Assembly: GCA_032718475.1 (NCBI GenBank)
Contig: JAUCBJ010006641.1
Coordinates: 1-57,973, forward strand
Direction: 5' to 3'
DNA: 57,973 nucleotides
DNA from: Nemertoderma westbladi
Taxonomy: Eukaryota > Xenacoelomorpha > Nemertodermatida > Nemertodermatidae
The notes beneath the pieces are model-generated. The model had not been told where the DNA came from. It made no database searches and worked only from the letters and a program-made list of their open reading frames with translations. Positions within the stretch are counted from its first letter, which is position 1. Each line of letters starts with the position of its first letter. Below are positions 10,891 through 23,642 of this stretch, in pieces. A program made the translations under genes and the position numbers.

Positions 10891-12375
10891 GATAAATTGT
10901 CTCAAGTTCCATCGGCCACCGAATTCCAGTAGCGAATTATCGTTTTCCATATGTTATCTTATACAAACTACAACCATTCTATTTTCTGTATATAGTTTTA
11001 GTTTAGGTACACCCTACCTCCAATATTATTAATCTAATTTTTATATTTTCTCCTTCTATATATTTTATCCTATTATATTTTTTAGTTAGTATTGAATCAT
11101 TCTTTAGCCCAAATATTCAGCGATTTGCCCCGGTTCTATTTTCGAGGTAAATAAATCTCAGTATCCTTGTATATATATTTGAAAGATTACTTCGTTTAGA
11201 CTATATTTTTATTACCATTTTCCGTTTACCATTACCATTTTCTTACTGTGTAATTAAATATTATCTATCTGTACTTAGTACTGTATTAATTATTTTACAT
11301 GAACCCAAACTTTACAGTTTACATCTCTAGCAACTAAAAAATAATAATATATAAACATTCCAAGAATTTTATAGAATAACTTTTAAACTTATTTTATTCC
11401 ATAGCAATCTCATTCATTGTTACACATTTTTCTCTTTGATCTTTCGTAATTCACTTGACTTCCCCTTTTCCTTTTAACTAACTCTCCATTCTCGCTCTGC
11501 TTTGCTTTTGTACCGGTTTTTTTTCTATGTTTTGTTAAAAAAACATTCATCAATAACGCAACAGGCTATTGAGCTATTAATTGATATCTTTTATAATAAA
11601 CAGCGACTGATCTTTTGAATTATTTTATTTAGTGTCTGTGTATAGCGTATGATTATGTAAAGAACACTTTACGCGTTTGATTACAGTAAGAGTCAGTTTG
11701 TAACTGAAATATCCATAATTATTATTATAACTTTTTACACCGCGGCGATCTTAATTTTATTCTAAAATTACTAACGTAAAGACTCATTCATGTTCAACGC
11801 CTGGTCACTTACATATTTATCTTAATTTTATTTTAATTATCAAAAAATCGGCTAGACTTATTTGGTAGAACAACATTTTGTGTCGGTTTATTATTATTTG
11901 AATGAAGCCGAAGTGGGGCCGAAATGTTTCCATTGGTTTTTAAACTTTTAGATAGTTAAGCGTTTACATCTAATTGTACATTTTGTGTTTTGTAATAATC
12001 TATTAAGTTTTTGTCACTGACGGATTCCACAAAGTGGTTGTTTGTTATTTTTAGACTTTTATGCAATTAAAATTCATTAATATAGTGCAATCATACGCAT
12101 AAATCATTTTCCCATGCTGTGCAGCGCCCCTTCTTATACGCACAACGCAATTAATTATCTTTGATTGGAATTATCATTAATTTAGTTAAGATTAAGACCC
12201 CATTTTGGGTTAAACCTAATAATTATCTATGTACCTACTTTATAATTACATATTGTCTATTTTTTTATGATAATAAACTTTAATTGATATGCGGTGCACT
12301 CAATTCATTAATGTTGTTCTTTTAAATTGTTTTCATTTACTTGAAATAAAGATATATATATATATAAATATTGCT
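10891..12375. other. 3' region of copy A gene, no further gene seen
   Basis: AT-rich sequence matching 23880-25318 with small indels. It contains a (TA)n tract near 12353-12365. No ORF with a recognisable domain occurs on either strand; it presumably holds the 3' UTR and downstream DNA of the SAM-domain gene. Confidence 0.6.
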
Positions 12376-12967
12376 TTTTCATTGATGTCTATCTACGCGT
12401 GATAATGATTGACCCGGCAGCCCAAACCCAAAAGATAAAGGTCGCTTCATTGGTTTATGGCCCATGAATATCAGTTTCGAATTGACTGAATTTTTTTTAA
12501 ATGGACTGATGCAGTGGCGTAGCCAAGGGGGGGGGGGGGGGGGGGGGGGGTCGACAACTTCCTACAGAAAACCAGACCTGACCTATTGATAGACCAAGCC
12601 ATTTTTGAGATATTGATTGATGTTCAAACAACCTGCAGGAACCCTCACTGACAACTAAACTAAAAATTAATAAGTATGTAAGACAATCACCAAACTTATT
12701 TCATAAGAAAAATTACAAATCGAAATGATATATTGGCTTTCTATCCACATAACCTGTTAGTAAATGGGCCGTACGGCGCTATGTAATCACAACGCCATCT
12801 GATTACGATGCCATTTTATATGAAATCGCTTTAAACAGTAACTTCCATTGAGTTTCAATACGATCTATTAACATATTTATAATGCTGAAATGTGTAGCTT
12901 TTAAATGAGCTAAAAATCATTAAATTTCGTTAATTAGAACGCGACTTACACTTGTTTTTATAAAGAA
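12376..12967. other. Spacer between segmental copies
   Basis: Copy-A-specific sequence with no partner at the end of copy B. It includes CAGTGGCGTAGCC at 12512, a motif resembling hAT-type transposon ends, followed by 24 G residues (12527-12550). No matching opposite end was found, so this is at most an element remnant. No gene is seen. Confidence 0.45.
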
Positions 12968-13568
12968 CAATATTTATTTATCCATTAATTTCACTTTTTT
13001 TACGAAATCAATTAATTCTTGACTTCACCCCCCCCCCCCCCCCCCCCCATCCCAGTTGTTGCTGACCAATAAGAACTCAAGGATTGTTATATTGCCGTAG
13101 CCCCACCGCTATAGACGATACAGAGAGTTAAACTTATGAAATCATAATAAACAACATTCATTGTGTTGGAGAAATTCATTTACGGTCTGGATTCAATTCA
13201 ATTACAAGTCGCTTATAAGAAAGTTTGATGTTCTGGATATGACGACGGCCGTTTAATAAAACTGTTGTAGAGGTTCCGATAATATTTCTAGTTCTTAGTT
13301 TTGGGAAGATATTTATAAATTATATTGTGTAAATTATACACAATATAATAAATATGTTTTAACACTATCAGTTAAGACACTATTACTATTAGCTTGTACT
13401 AATTATTATTGATCTATATGTAATAACTGATTTAATAGTTTTATTTTTATTTCAGACTACCATTGAACGCCGAATGACTGCTGACACTACTCCGCTAACA
13501 CTGCACACACTGCATAGAGATGGGATTCTACCATGTTGAAATATCAATGTGTATTTGTGATTCGCGAT

Positions 13569-13814
13569 TGATAATATATTAATTAGATCTATGAATTAAT
13601 TAATTATGGACATAATAATGGTGATTTCACTATTTATTTACATGAACTGATATTAAGTTATATAACTGTGTTTCAAATATTTTGTTTATATCAGTTGACA
13701 TTACCAATAATTAATTTAAACAATTCTTATCCAAATTATATAACTGAAATTTTTTCAATTCATGTCAAAGACGCTGTGTTTAAACACCAATATTTTGGCA
13801 TCACAATCGGGGCA
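13569..13814. other. Copy-B-specific AT-rich sequence
   Basis: It occupies the place where copy A has the 200-bp repeats. No domain-bearing ORF; it leads directly into the diverged start of the CCGGA array. Confidence 0.55.
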
Positions 13815-16800
13815 TCCAGTAAACTTTTCTGTCTGCCTATTTGTCCGTTCCAACCAAAGTTGTTCCAAAATTCGACCAAAATGTCTGTATTTCCGGGCCA
13901 ACTGTCAAAATGACTGTCCGGAATTCGGTAACTCTGGGCGTTCAGTAAACTTTTCTGTCTGCCTATTTGACTGTTCTAAAGTCGCCCAGACATCCGCATA
14001 TACGGACGTCCGGGCTCTAGAATGCCCGGATGTCCGGAAATCCGACCAAAATGTCTGTATTTCCGGGCAAACTGTCCAAATGACTGTCCGGAATTCGGCA
14101 AATCTGGGCGTCCAGTAAACTTTTCTGTCGGCATATTTGTCTGTTACAAAGTCGCCCGGACGTCCGCATGTCCGGACGTCCGGGCAAAAGGATGCCCGGA
14201 TGTCGGGAATTCCGACCAAAATGTCTATTTCCGGGCAAACTCTCCAAATGACTTTCCGGAATTTGGCAAATCTGGGCGTCCAGTAAACTTTTCTGTCTGC
14301 CTATTTGACTGTTCCAAAGTCGCCCGGACGTCCGGATGTCCGGGCGCAAGGATGCCCGGACGTCCGGAAATCCGACCAAAATGTCTGTATTTCCGGGCAA
14401 AATGTCCAAATGACTGTCCGGAATTCGGCAAATCTGGGCGTCCAGTAAACTTTTCTGTCGGCATATTTGACTGTTCCAAACTCGCCCGGACGTCCGGATG
14501 TCCGGGCGCAAGAATGCCCGGACGTCCGGAAATCCGACCAAAACGTCTGTATTCCCGGGCAAACAGTCCAAATGTCTGCCCGGAATTCGGCAAATCTGGG
14601 CGTTCGGTAAACTTTTATGTCTGCCTATTTGACTGTTCCAAAGTCGCCCGGACGTCCGGACTTCCGGGCACAAGAATGCCCGGACGTCCGGAAATCCGAC
14701 AAAAACGTCTGTATTTCCGGGCAAACTGTCCAAATGACTGCCCGGAATACTGTAAATCCGGGCGTCCATTAAACTTGTCTGTTCGACTATTTGTCCGTTC
14801 TAAAGTCGCCCGGATGTCCGGACGCCCGGCACTGGAATGCCCGGACATCCAAAATTCCGGCAAATTGTCCGGATTTCCGGGCAAATTAGTCAAAAATACT
14901 GCCCGGAAATCTGTAAATCCGGGCATCCATTTAAATTGTCTGTCCGACTATTTGTCCGTTCCAAAGTCGCCCGGAAGTCCGGATGCCCGGGCACTGGAAT
15001 GCCCGGAAATCGAAAAATCCGGCAAAATGTCCGGATTTCCGGGCAAATCTGTCCAAAATACTGCCCGGAATCCTGTAAATCTGGGCATCCATTTAACTTT
15101 TCTGTCCGACTATTTGTCCGTTCTAAAGTCGCCCGGAAGTCCGGACGCCCGGGCACTGGAATGCCCGGACATCCAAAAATCGGGCAAATTGTCCGGATTT
15201 CCGGGCAAATTTGTCCAAAATACTGCCCGGAAATCTGTAAATCCGGGCATCCATTTAAATTGTCTGTCCGACTATTTGTCCGTTCTAAAGTCGCCCGGAT
15301 GTCCGGACGCCCGGCACTGGAATGCCCGGACATCCAAAATTCCGGCAAATTGTCCGGATTTCCGGGCAAATTAGTCAAAAATACTGCCCGGAAATCTGTA
15401 AATCCGGGCATCCATTTAAATTGTCTGTCCGACTATTTGTCCGTTCCAAAGTCGCCCGGAAGTCCGGACGCCCGGGCACTGGAATGCCCGGAAATCGAAA
15501 AATCCGGCAAAATGTCCGGATTTCCGGGCAAATCTGTCCAAAATACTGCCCGGAATCCTGTAAATCTGGGCATCCATTTAACTTTTCTGTCCGACTATTT
15601 GTCCGTTCTAAAGTCGCCCGGAAGTCCGGACGCCTGGGCACTGGAATGCCCGGACATCCAAAAATCGGGCAAATTGTCCGGATTTCCGGGCAAATTTGTC
15701 CAAAATACTGCCCGGAAATCTGTAAATCCGGGCATCCATTTAAATTGTCTGTCCGACTATTTGTCCGTTCCAAAGTCGCCCGGAAGTCCGGACGCCCGGG
15801 CACTGGAATGCCCGGAAATCGAAAAATCCGGCAAATTTTCCGGATTTCCGGGCAAATTTGTCCAAAATACTGCCCGGAATTCTGTAAATCCGGGCGTCCA
15901 TTAAACTTGTCTGTTCGACTATTTGTCCGTTCTAAAGTCGCCCGGATGTCCGGACGCCCGGGCACTGGAATGCCCGGACATCCAAAATTCCGGCAAATTG
16001 TCCGGTTTTCCGGGCAAATTAGTCAAAAATACTGCCCGGTAATCTGTAATTCCGGGCGTCCATTAAACTTGTGTGTCCGACTATTTGTCCGTTCCAAAGT
16101 CGCCCGGATGCCCGGGCATTAGAATGCCCGGAAATCCAAATATCCGGCAAAATGCCCGGATTTCCGGGCAAAGTTGTCCAAAATACTGTCCGGAATTCTG
16201 TTATTCCGGGCGTCCATTAAACTTGTCTGTCCGACTATTTGTCCGTTCCAAAGTCGCCCGGATGCCCGGGCGTGAGAATGCCCGGAAATCCAAATATCCG
16301 GCAAAATGCCCGGATTTCCGGGCAAAATGCCCGGATTTCCGGGCAAAATGCCCGGATTTCCGGGCAAAATGCCCGGATTTCCGGGCAAAGTTGTCCAAAA
16401 TACTGTCCGGAATTCTGTAAATTTGGGCGTCCATTACACTTGTCTGTCCGACTATTTGTCCGTTCCAAAGTCGCCCGGATGCCCGGGCGTTAGAATGCCC
16501 GGAAATCCAAATATCCGGCAAAATGCCCGGATTTCCGGGCAAAATGCCCGGATTTCCGGGCAAAGTTGTCCAAAATACAGTCCGGAATTCTGTAATTCCG
16601 GGCGTCCATTAAACTTGTGTGTCCGACTATTTGTCCGTTCTAAAGTAAAGTCGCCCGGATGCCCGTGCGTTAGAATGCCCGGAAATCCAAATATCCGGCA
16701 AAATGCCCGGATTTCCGGGCAAAATGCCCGGATTTCCGGGCAAAATGCCCGGATTTCCGGAAAAAGTTGTCCAAAATACTGTCCGGAATTCTATAAATCC

Positions 16801-18418
16801 GGGCGTCCATTAAACTTGTCTGTCCGACTATTTGTCAGTTCCAAAGTCGCCCGGATGCCCGGGCGTTAGAATGCCCGGAAATCCAAATATCCGGCAAAAT
16901 GCCCGGATTTCCGGGCAAAATGCCCGGATTTCCGGGAAAAGTTGTCCAAAATACTGTCCGGAATTCTATAATTCCGGGCGTCCATTAAACTTGTCTGTTT
17001 GACTATTTGTCCGTTCCAAAGTCGCCCGGATGCCCGGGCGTTAGAATGCCCGGAAATCCAAATATCCGGCAAAATGCCCGGATTTCCGGGCAAAATGCCG
17101 GGATTTCCGGGCAAAATGCCCGGATTTCCGGGCAAAATGCCGGGATTTCCGGGCAAAATGCCCGGATTTCCGGGCAAAATGCCGGGATTTCCGGGCAAAA
17201 TGCCCGGATTTCCGGGCAAAGTTGTCCAAAATACTGTCCGGAATTCTGTAATTCCGGGCGTCCATTAAACTTGTGTGTCAAACTATTTGTCCGTTCCAAA
17301 GTCGCCCGGATGCCCGGGCGTTAGAATGCCCGGAAATCCAAAAATCCGGCAAAATGCCCGGATTTCCGGGCAAAATGCCCGGATTAAATGCCCGGATTTC
17401 CGGGCAAAGTTGTCCAAAATACTGTCCGGAATTCTGTAAATCCGGGCGTCCATTACACTGGTCTGTCCGACTATTTGGCCGTTCCAAAGTCGCCCGGATG
17501 CCCGGGCGTTAGAATGCCCGGAAATCCAAAAATCCGGCAAAATGCCCAGATTTCCGGGCAAAGTTGTCCAAAATACTGTCCGGAATTCTGTAATTCCGGG
17601 CGTCCATTAAACTTGTCTGTCCGACTATTTGTCCGTTCCAAAGTCGCCCGGAAGTCCGGACGCCCGGGCACTGGAATGCCCGGACATCCAAAAATCGGGC
17701 AAATTGTCCGGATTTCCGGGCAAATTTGTCCAAAATACTGCCCGGAATTCTGTAAATCCGGGCGTCCATTACACTTGTCTGTCCGACTATTTGTCCGTTC
17801 TAAAGTCGCCCGGATGTCCGGACGCCCGGCACTGGAATGCCCGGACATCCAAAAATTCCGGCAAATTGTCCGGATTTCCGGGCAAAGTTGTCCAAAATAC
17901 TGCCCGGAATTCTGTAAATCCGGGCGTCCATTAAATTGTCTGTCCGACTATTTGTCCGTTCCAAAGTCGCCCGGAAGTCCGGACGCCCGGGCACTGGAAT
18001 GCCCGGACATCCAAAAATCCGGCAAATTTTCCGGATTTCCGGGCAAATTTGTCCAAAATACTGCCCGGAATTCCTGTAAATCCGGGCGTCCATTAACTTG
18101 TCTGTCCGACTATTTGTCCGTTCTAAAGTCGCCCGGAAGTCCGGACGCCCGGGCACTGGAATGCCCGGACATCCAAAAATCCGGCAAATTTGTCCGGATT
18201 TCCGGGCAAATTTGTCCAAAATACTGCCCGGAATTCCGTAAATCCGGGCGTCCATTAAACTTGTCTGTCCGACTATTTGTCCGTTCCAAAGTCGCCCGGA
18301 AGTCCGGACGCCCGGGCACTGGAATGCCCGGACATCCAAAAATCCGGCAAATTTTCCGGATTTCCGGGCAAATCTGTCCAAAATACTGTCCGGAATTCTG
18401 TAAATCCGGGCGTCCATT
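13815..18418 (+). repeat. CCGGA satellite, copy B (162-bp and 154-bp monomer families)
   Basis: 13815-14760 is a distinct 162-bp variant (GTTCCAAA at 14311, 14473 and 14635) rich in GGACGTCCGG. From about 14760 the array turns into the 154-bp family seen in copy A, with higher-order repetition: near-identical blocks around 14816 and 15300. 17068-17219 holds seven 21-bp steps in which GCCCGGATTTCC alternates with GCCGGGATTTCC. No coding content is supported. Confidence 0.94.
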
Positions 18419-21400
18419 AAGTACAAGTTCAAGTACAAGTACAAGTACAAGTACAAGTACAAGTACAAGTACAAGTACAAGTACAAGTTCAAGTACAAGT
18501 ACAAGTACAAGTACAAGTACAAGGACAAGTACAAGTACAAGTTTCAAGTACAAGTACAAGTACAAGTACAAGTACAAGTTCCAAGTACAAGTACAAGTAC
18601 AAGTACAAGTTTCAAGTACAAGTACAAGTACAAGTACAAGTACAAGTTTCAAGTACAAGTACAAGTACAAGTTTCAAGTCACAAGTACAAGTACAAGTAC
18701 AAGTACAAGTTTCAAGTACAAGTACAAGTACAAGTACAAGTACAAGTTCCAAGTACAAGTACAAGTACAAGTACAAGTTTCAAGTACAAGTACAAGTACA
18801 AGTACAAGTACAAGTTTCAAGTACAAGTACAAGTTTCAAGTACAAGTACAAGTACAAGTTTCAAGTACAAGTACAAGTACAAGTACAAGTACAAGTACAA
18901 GTACAAGTTTCAAGTACAAGTACAAGTACAAGTACAAGTACAAGTACAAGTACAAGTTTCAAGTACAAGTACAAGTACAAGTACAAGTACAAGTACAAGT
19001 ACAAGTACAAGTCCAAGTACAAGTACAAGTTCAAGTACAAGTACAAGTACAAGTACAAGGACAAGTACAAGTACAAGTTTCAAGTACAAGTACAAGTACA
19101 AGTACAAGTACAAGTACAAGTACAAGTACAAGTACAAGTACAAGTTTCAAGTACAAGTACAAGTACAAGTACAAGTACAAGCACAAGTACAAGTTTCAAG
19201 TACAAGTACAAGTACAAGTACAAGTACAAGTACAAGTACAAGTACAAGTACAAGTACAAGTTCAAGTACAAGTACAAGTACAAGTACAAGGACAAGTACA
19301 AGTACAAGTTTCAAGTACAAGTACAAGTACAAGTACAAGTACAAGTACAAGTTCCAAGTACAAGTACAAGTACAAGTTTCAAGTACAAGTACAAGTACAA
19401 GTACAAGTTTCAAGTACAAGTACAAGTACAAGTTTCAAGTACAAGTACAAGTACAAGTACAAGTTTCAAGTACAAGTACAAGTACAAGTACAAGTTCCAA
19501 GTACAAGTACAAGTACAAGTACAAGTTTCAAGTACAAGTACAAGTACAAGTACAAGTACAAGTTTCAAGTACAAGTACAAGTTTCAAGTACAAGTACAAG
19601 TACAAGTTTCAAGTACAAGTACAAGTACAAGTACAAGTACAAGTACAAGTACAAGTTTCAAGTACAAGTACAAGTACAAGTACAAGTACAAGTACAAGTA
19701 CAAGTACAAGTACAAGTTTCAAGTACAAGTACAAGTACAAGTACAAGTCCAAGTACAAGTACAAGTACAAGTACAAGTACAAGTACAAGTACAAGTACAA
19801 GTACAAGTACAAGTACAAGTACCGGTACCAGTACAAGTACAAGTACAAGTACAAGTACAAGTTTCAAGTACAAGTACAAGTACAAGTACAAGTACAAGTA
19901 CAAGTACAAGTTTCAAGTACAAGTACAAGTACAAGTACAAGTACAAGTACAAGTACAAGTACAAGTACAAGTACAAGTACAAGTACAAGTACAAGTTCAA
20001 GTACAAGTACAAGTACAAGTACAAGGACAAGTACAAGTACAAGTTTCAAGTACAAGTACAAGTACAAGTACAAGTACAAGTACAAGTTCCAAGTACAAGT
20101 ACAAGTACAAGTTTCAAGTACAAGTACAAGTACAAGTACAAGTTTCAAGTACAAGTACAAGTACAAGTTTCAAGTACAAGTACAAGTACAAGTACAAGTT
20201 TCAAGTACAAGTACAAGTACAAGTACAAGTTCCAAGTACAAGTACAAGTACAAGTTTCAAGTACAAGTACAAGTACAAGTACAAGTACAAGTTTCAAGTA
20301 CAAGTACAAGTTTCAAGTACAAGTACAAGTACAAGTTTCAAGTACAAGTACAAGTACAAGTACAAGTACAAGTACAAGTACAAGTACAAGTTTCAAGTAC
20401 AAGTACAAGTACAAGTACAAGTACAAGTACAAGTACAAGTACAAGTACAAGTACAAGTTTCAAGTACAAGTACAAGTACAAGTACAAGTCCAAGTACAAG
20501 TACAAGTACAAGTACAAGTACAAGTACAAGTACAAGTACAAGTACAAGTACAAGTACAAGTACCGGTACCAGTACAAGTACAAGTACAAGTACAAGTACA
20601 AGTACAAGTTTCAAGTACAAGTACAAGTACAAGTACAAGTACAAGTACAAGTACAAGTTTCAAGTACAAGTACAAGTACAAGTACAAGTACAAGTACAAG
20701 TACAAGTACAAGTACAAGTACAAGTACAAGTACAAGTACAAGTACAAGTACAAGTACAAGTACAAGTTCAAGTACAAGTACAAGTACAAGTACAAGTACA
20801 AGGACAAGTACAAGTACAAGTTTCAAGTACAAGTACAAGTACAAGTACAAGTACAAGTACAAGTTCCAAGTACAAGTACAAGTACAAGTTTCAAGTACAA
20901 GTACAAGTACAAGTACAAGTTTCAAGTACAAGTACAAGTACAAGTTTCAAGTACAAGTACAAGTACAAGTACAAGTTTCAAGTACAAGTACAAGTACAAG
21001 TACAAGTACAAGTACAAGTTCCAAGTACAAGTACAAGTACAAGTACAAGTACAAGTTTCAAGTACAAGTACAAGTACAAGTACAAGTACAAGTTTCAAGT
21101 ACAAGTACAAGTTTCAAGTACAAGTACAAGTACAAGTTTCAAGTACAAGTACAAGTACAAGTACAAGTACAAGTACAAGTACAAGGACAAGTACAAGTAC
21201 AAGTTTCAAGTACAAGTACAAGTACAAGTACAAGTACAAGTACAAGTTCCAAGTACAAGTACAAGTACAAGTTTCAAGTACAAGTACAAGTACAAGTACA
21301 AGTTTCAAGTACAAGTACAAGTACAAGTTTCAAGTACAAGTACAAGTACAAGTACAAGTTTCAAGTACAAGTACAAGTACAAGTACAAGTACAAGTACAA

Positions 21401-21815
21401 GTTCCAAGTACAAGTACAAGTACAAGTACAAGTACAAGTTTCAAGTACAAGTACAAGTACAAGTACAAGTACAAGTTTCAAGTACAAGTACAAGTTTCAA
21501 GTACAAGTACAAGTACAAGTTTCAAGTACAAGTACAAGTACAAGTACAAGTACAAGTACAAGTACAAGTACAAGTACAAGTTTCAAGTACAAGTACAAGT
21601 ACAAGTACAAGTACAAGTACAAGTACAAGTTTCAAGTACAAGTACAAGTACAAGTACAAGTACAAGTACAAGTACAAGTCCAAGTACAAGTACAAGTACA
21701 AGTACAAGTACAAGTACAAGTACAAGTACAAGTACAAGTACAAGTACAAGTACAAGTACAAGTACAAGTACAAGTACAAGTACAAGTACAAGTACCGGTA
21801 CCAGTACAAGTACAA
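18419..21815 (+). repeat. (ACAAGT)n hexanucleotide satellite with higher-order structure
   Basis: About 3.4 kb of ACAAGT units broken at intervals by 7-base variants (TTTCAAG, TTCCAAG) and rare markers such as AAGGACAAG and ACCGGTACC. The ACCGGTACC marker at about 19818, 20560 and 21793 and the repeated order of other breaks show block duplications of roughly 0.74-0.78 kb. Hexamers never change frame and contain no stops, so a 1486-codon open frame covers the array; it is not a gene. Confidence 0.96.
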
Positions 21816-23191
21816 GTCCCAGTAACCGATACCAATAACCGATATTGATATTGTAATCGACATTGAAACCAATGTCGATTACATAACACAGCATATATAA
21901 TAATAAATTTTTCAAATAAGGTTATTCTTGATTCTGATTGTTAGGATTGTTGGGCTTGGTATGAATAGAAAGATCAATTTACAGTGAATCTAAAGAACTT
22001 TAAATCAGCATTTTTCATCCAGAACAACCGAACATACAGACCTTTAAACTTTTCATTACTTTAACAATATAACCCAACCACCGGCATTATTCCCTGTCCA
22101 CATCAACATATAATATTCCCCTTCTCCTATGATACAATAATTATTGCCTTATCCATATCCAATATCCATCCCTACTGCATTCATTGTACTTACAATAGGA
22201 ATAGTGTCATACACCACCATGTGGCACAGTACGAATTTACTTCGGACGCTAGAGGCAGCAGAGAGACACGGCCGGGGGGGGTGCAGCCGCTAGAGACAAT
22301 TAATAATTATATGCTAAGGACTGGCCCTTACCATGGTATTGTCGTAGTTACTCCATGTTATTCTATGGCGCGATATTGCAAAAAAAACATAATGTCAATT
22401 CAGCTATGCCCATTGGCTGACTTACACTCATGTTTAAAAGAGACTTTCACAAAAATGTCTTTCATTTTCAAAAATGTCTTTCACACATTTCTTGAGTAAG
22501 TAATCTACAAAAATTAATAACTTCAATTCCAAAACATTTCTGCTGTTAATTAAGTGAAATTATCAAGTATTTCTTTACGTCATCTTCTTATGCTTTTTTT
22601 CACCTAAATAACAGCTTAAAAGTGAGAATCACTACATCATTCAGAACCTCAAAGCGGGAATTAAAACGAAAATCTCATACAGTTACTATAGTTGATGGGC
22701 TAGCCAAGGACCTTTGTGACAGCACTGGCGTCCGCCATTGAATTCAATACAAGACACATATCACAGGTCCTTCCTGTAGGACTAATCAACCAACCAATAT
22801 GTCAATACCCCATTGTTCTCTGTCGAGCTGTTCTCATATCATCCCAATCAGGCCTACGTGACCGTAGCGTACTTGTTTCAGTTTGCATTCAGCATGGTGC
22901 TCGCTGTATATATTCAAAGGCAGCGGCCAGACATTCCATATAATTACTTTATATTGTGTTGTCAATAACAGTAATACTACTGTGTTTTTAGGTTGTTAGG
23001 TCGCATTATAATAATTAATGGCCATTCCCAATCGATTATATTAAAGTGTTACGGGACCAAGGACGACGCCATCCATTGTTATTACAGGTAAATTTATTAT
23101 AATAATCCCGTACATAATAATATTCATTAGTATACGTAGCTAGGCTTACTACAATAATGGTTTAACTTATTATTTTATTTAATTTACTCAG
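21816..23191. other. Copy B unique stretch, no gene seen
   Basis: Begins with a short ACCAAT/ATCGATA remnant, then follows 6275-7011 and 9656-10150 of copy A. The place where copy A has the TTAA transposon is at 22687-22700. Short open frames at 22221-22499 and 22716-22943 have no recognisable domain. Confidence 0.55.
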
Positions 23192-23401
23192 GTTGTTATA
23201 TCAGATCAGTGTATGTTCGTGGCTCGGGATTTCAACCACTTGGTGCGCCACTACCGGAAACACACGGGAATCCCACCGTTCGCCTGCCGCATCTGCACAA
23301 AGTCCTTCCAACTTCTCGATTTAGTCTCAACCGGCAAACTATTCGGCAACCTGGTCTCCCATAAGTTGGGGAAGTTCGTTGATAAGTTTATGGAACAAGA
23401 G
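23192..23401 (+). CDS. Zinc-finger/SAM gene, penultimate exon, copy B (partial gene)
   Basis: The same 70-codon exon as 10151-10360, with identical acceptor (TTTACTCAG), donor (GTGAGT) and protein reading. It carries the C-x12-H-x3-H half finger, the HTGIPPF linker, a Cys pair without its His pair, and the first helix of a SAM domain ending MEQE in phase 0. No upstream exon supplying the first finger Cys could be recognised between the hexamer satellite and this exon. Role inferred as DNA-binding plus oligomerisation. Confidence 0.75.
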
Positions 23402-23642
23402 GTGAGTTGTTTGGTTATAAATTATTAATTTCATATCAGAGTAAATATTTATAATCTTTCTTATTACCAACGACCGACTAATTACAAGTTAATGGGTGAA
23501 AAGTTTAATTGCTTTAACAATAATTGATTTGATTTAATTAAAAATGAGCAAGTTACAGTTCTGGTCTTTTCTAACCAAAACAATAAACAAAACTTTATTT
23601 AAATTTGCACCACGATGACTATAAGAGACAACTTTGTTGCAG

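Larger units (their letters stand above)
1..12375. repeat. Segmental duplication, copy A
   Basis: Large direct duplication whose partner is about 12968-25318. Matching landmarks occur in the same order: the poly-C left flank (1-595 against 12968-13568), the CCGGA satellite, a hexamer satellite, the stretch after it (6275-7011 against 21855-22693), the two exons of a zinc-finger/SAM gene (10151-10747 against 23192-23777) and the 3' region to about 12375 against 25318. Unique parts read as near identical with scattered substitutions. Copy A alone carries the 200-bp repeats and the TTAA transposon. The left end may extend beyond the window. Confidence 0.9.

Noticed and set aside
13455-13545. Possible upstream exon of the zinc-finger/SAM gene
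   Set aside because: It follows a good acceptor-like tract, but the reading frame is not preserved in copy A and no donor is clear.
14022-16122. 450-, 355- and 266-codon frames in the copy B satellite
   Set aside because: Same satellite effect; frames shift between monomers and code for repetitive CPEI/SGFPG strings.
17388-21848. 1486-codon open frame through the ACAAGT array
   Set aside because: Hexamers keep frame and lack stops; the product is only ST, KY and QV runs, and similar frames exist on the other strand.
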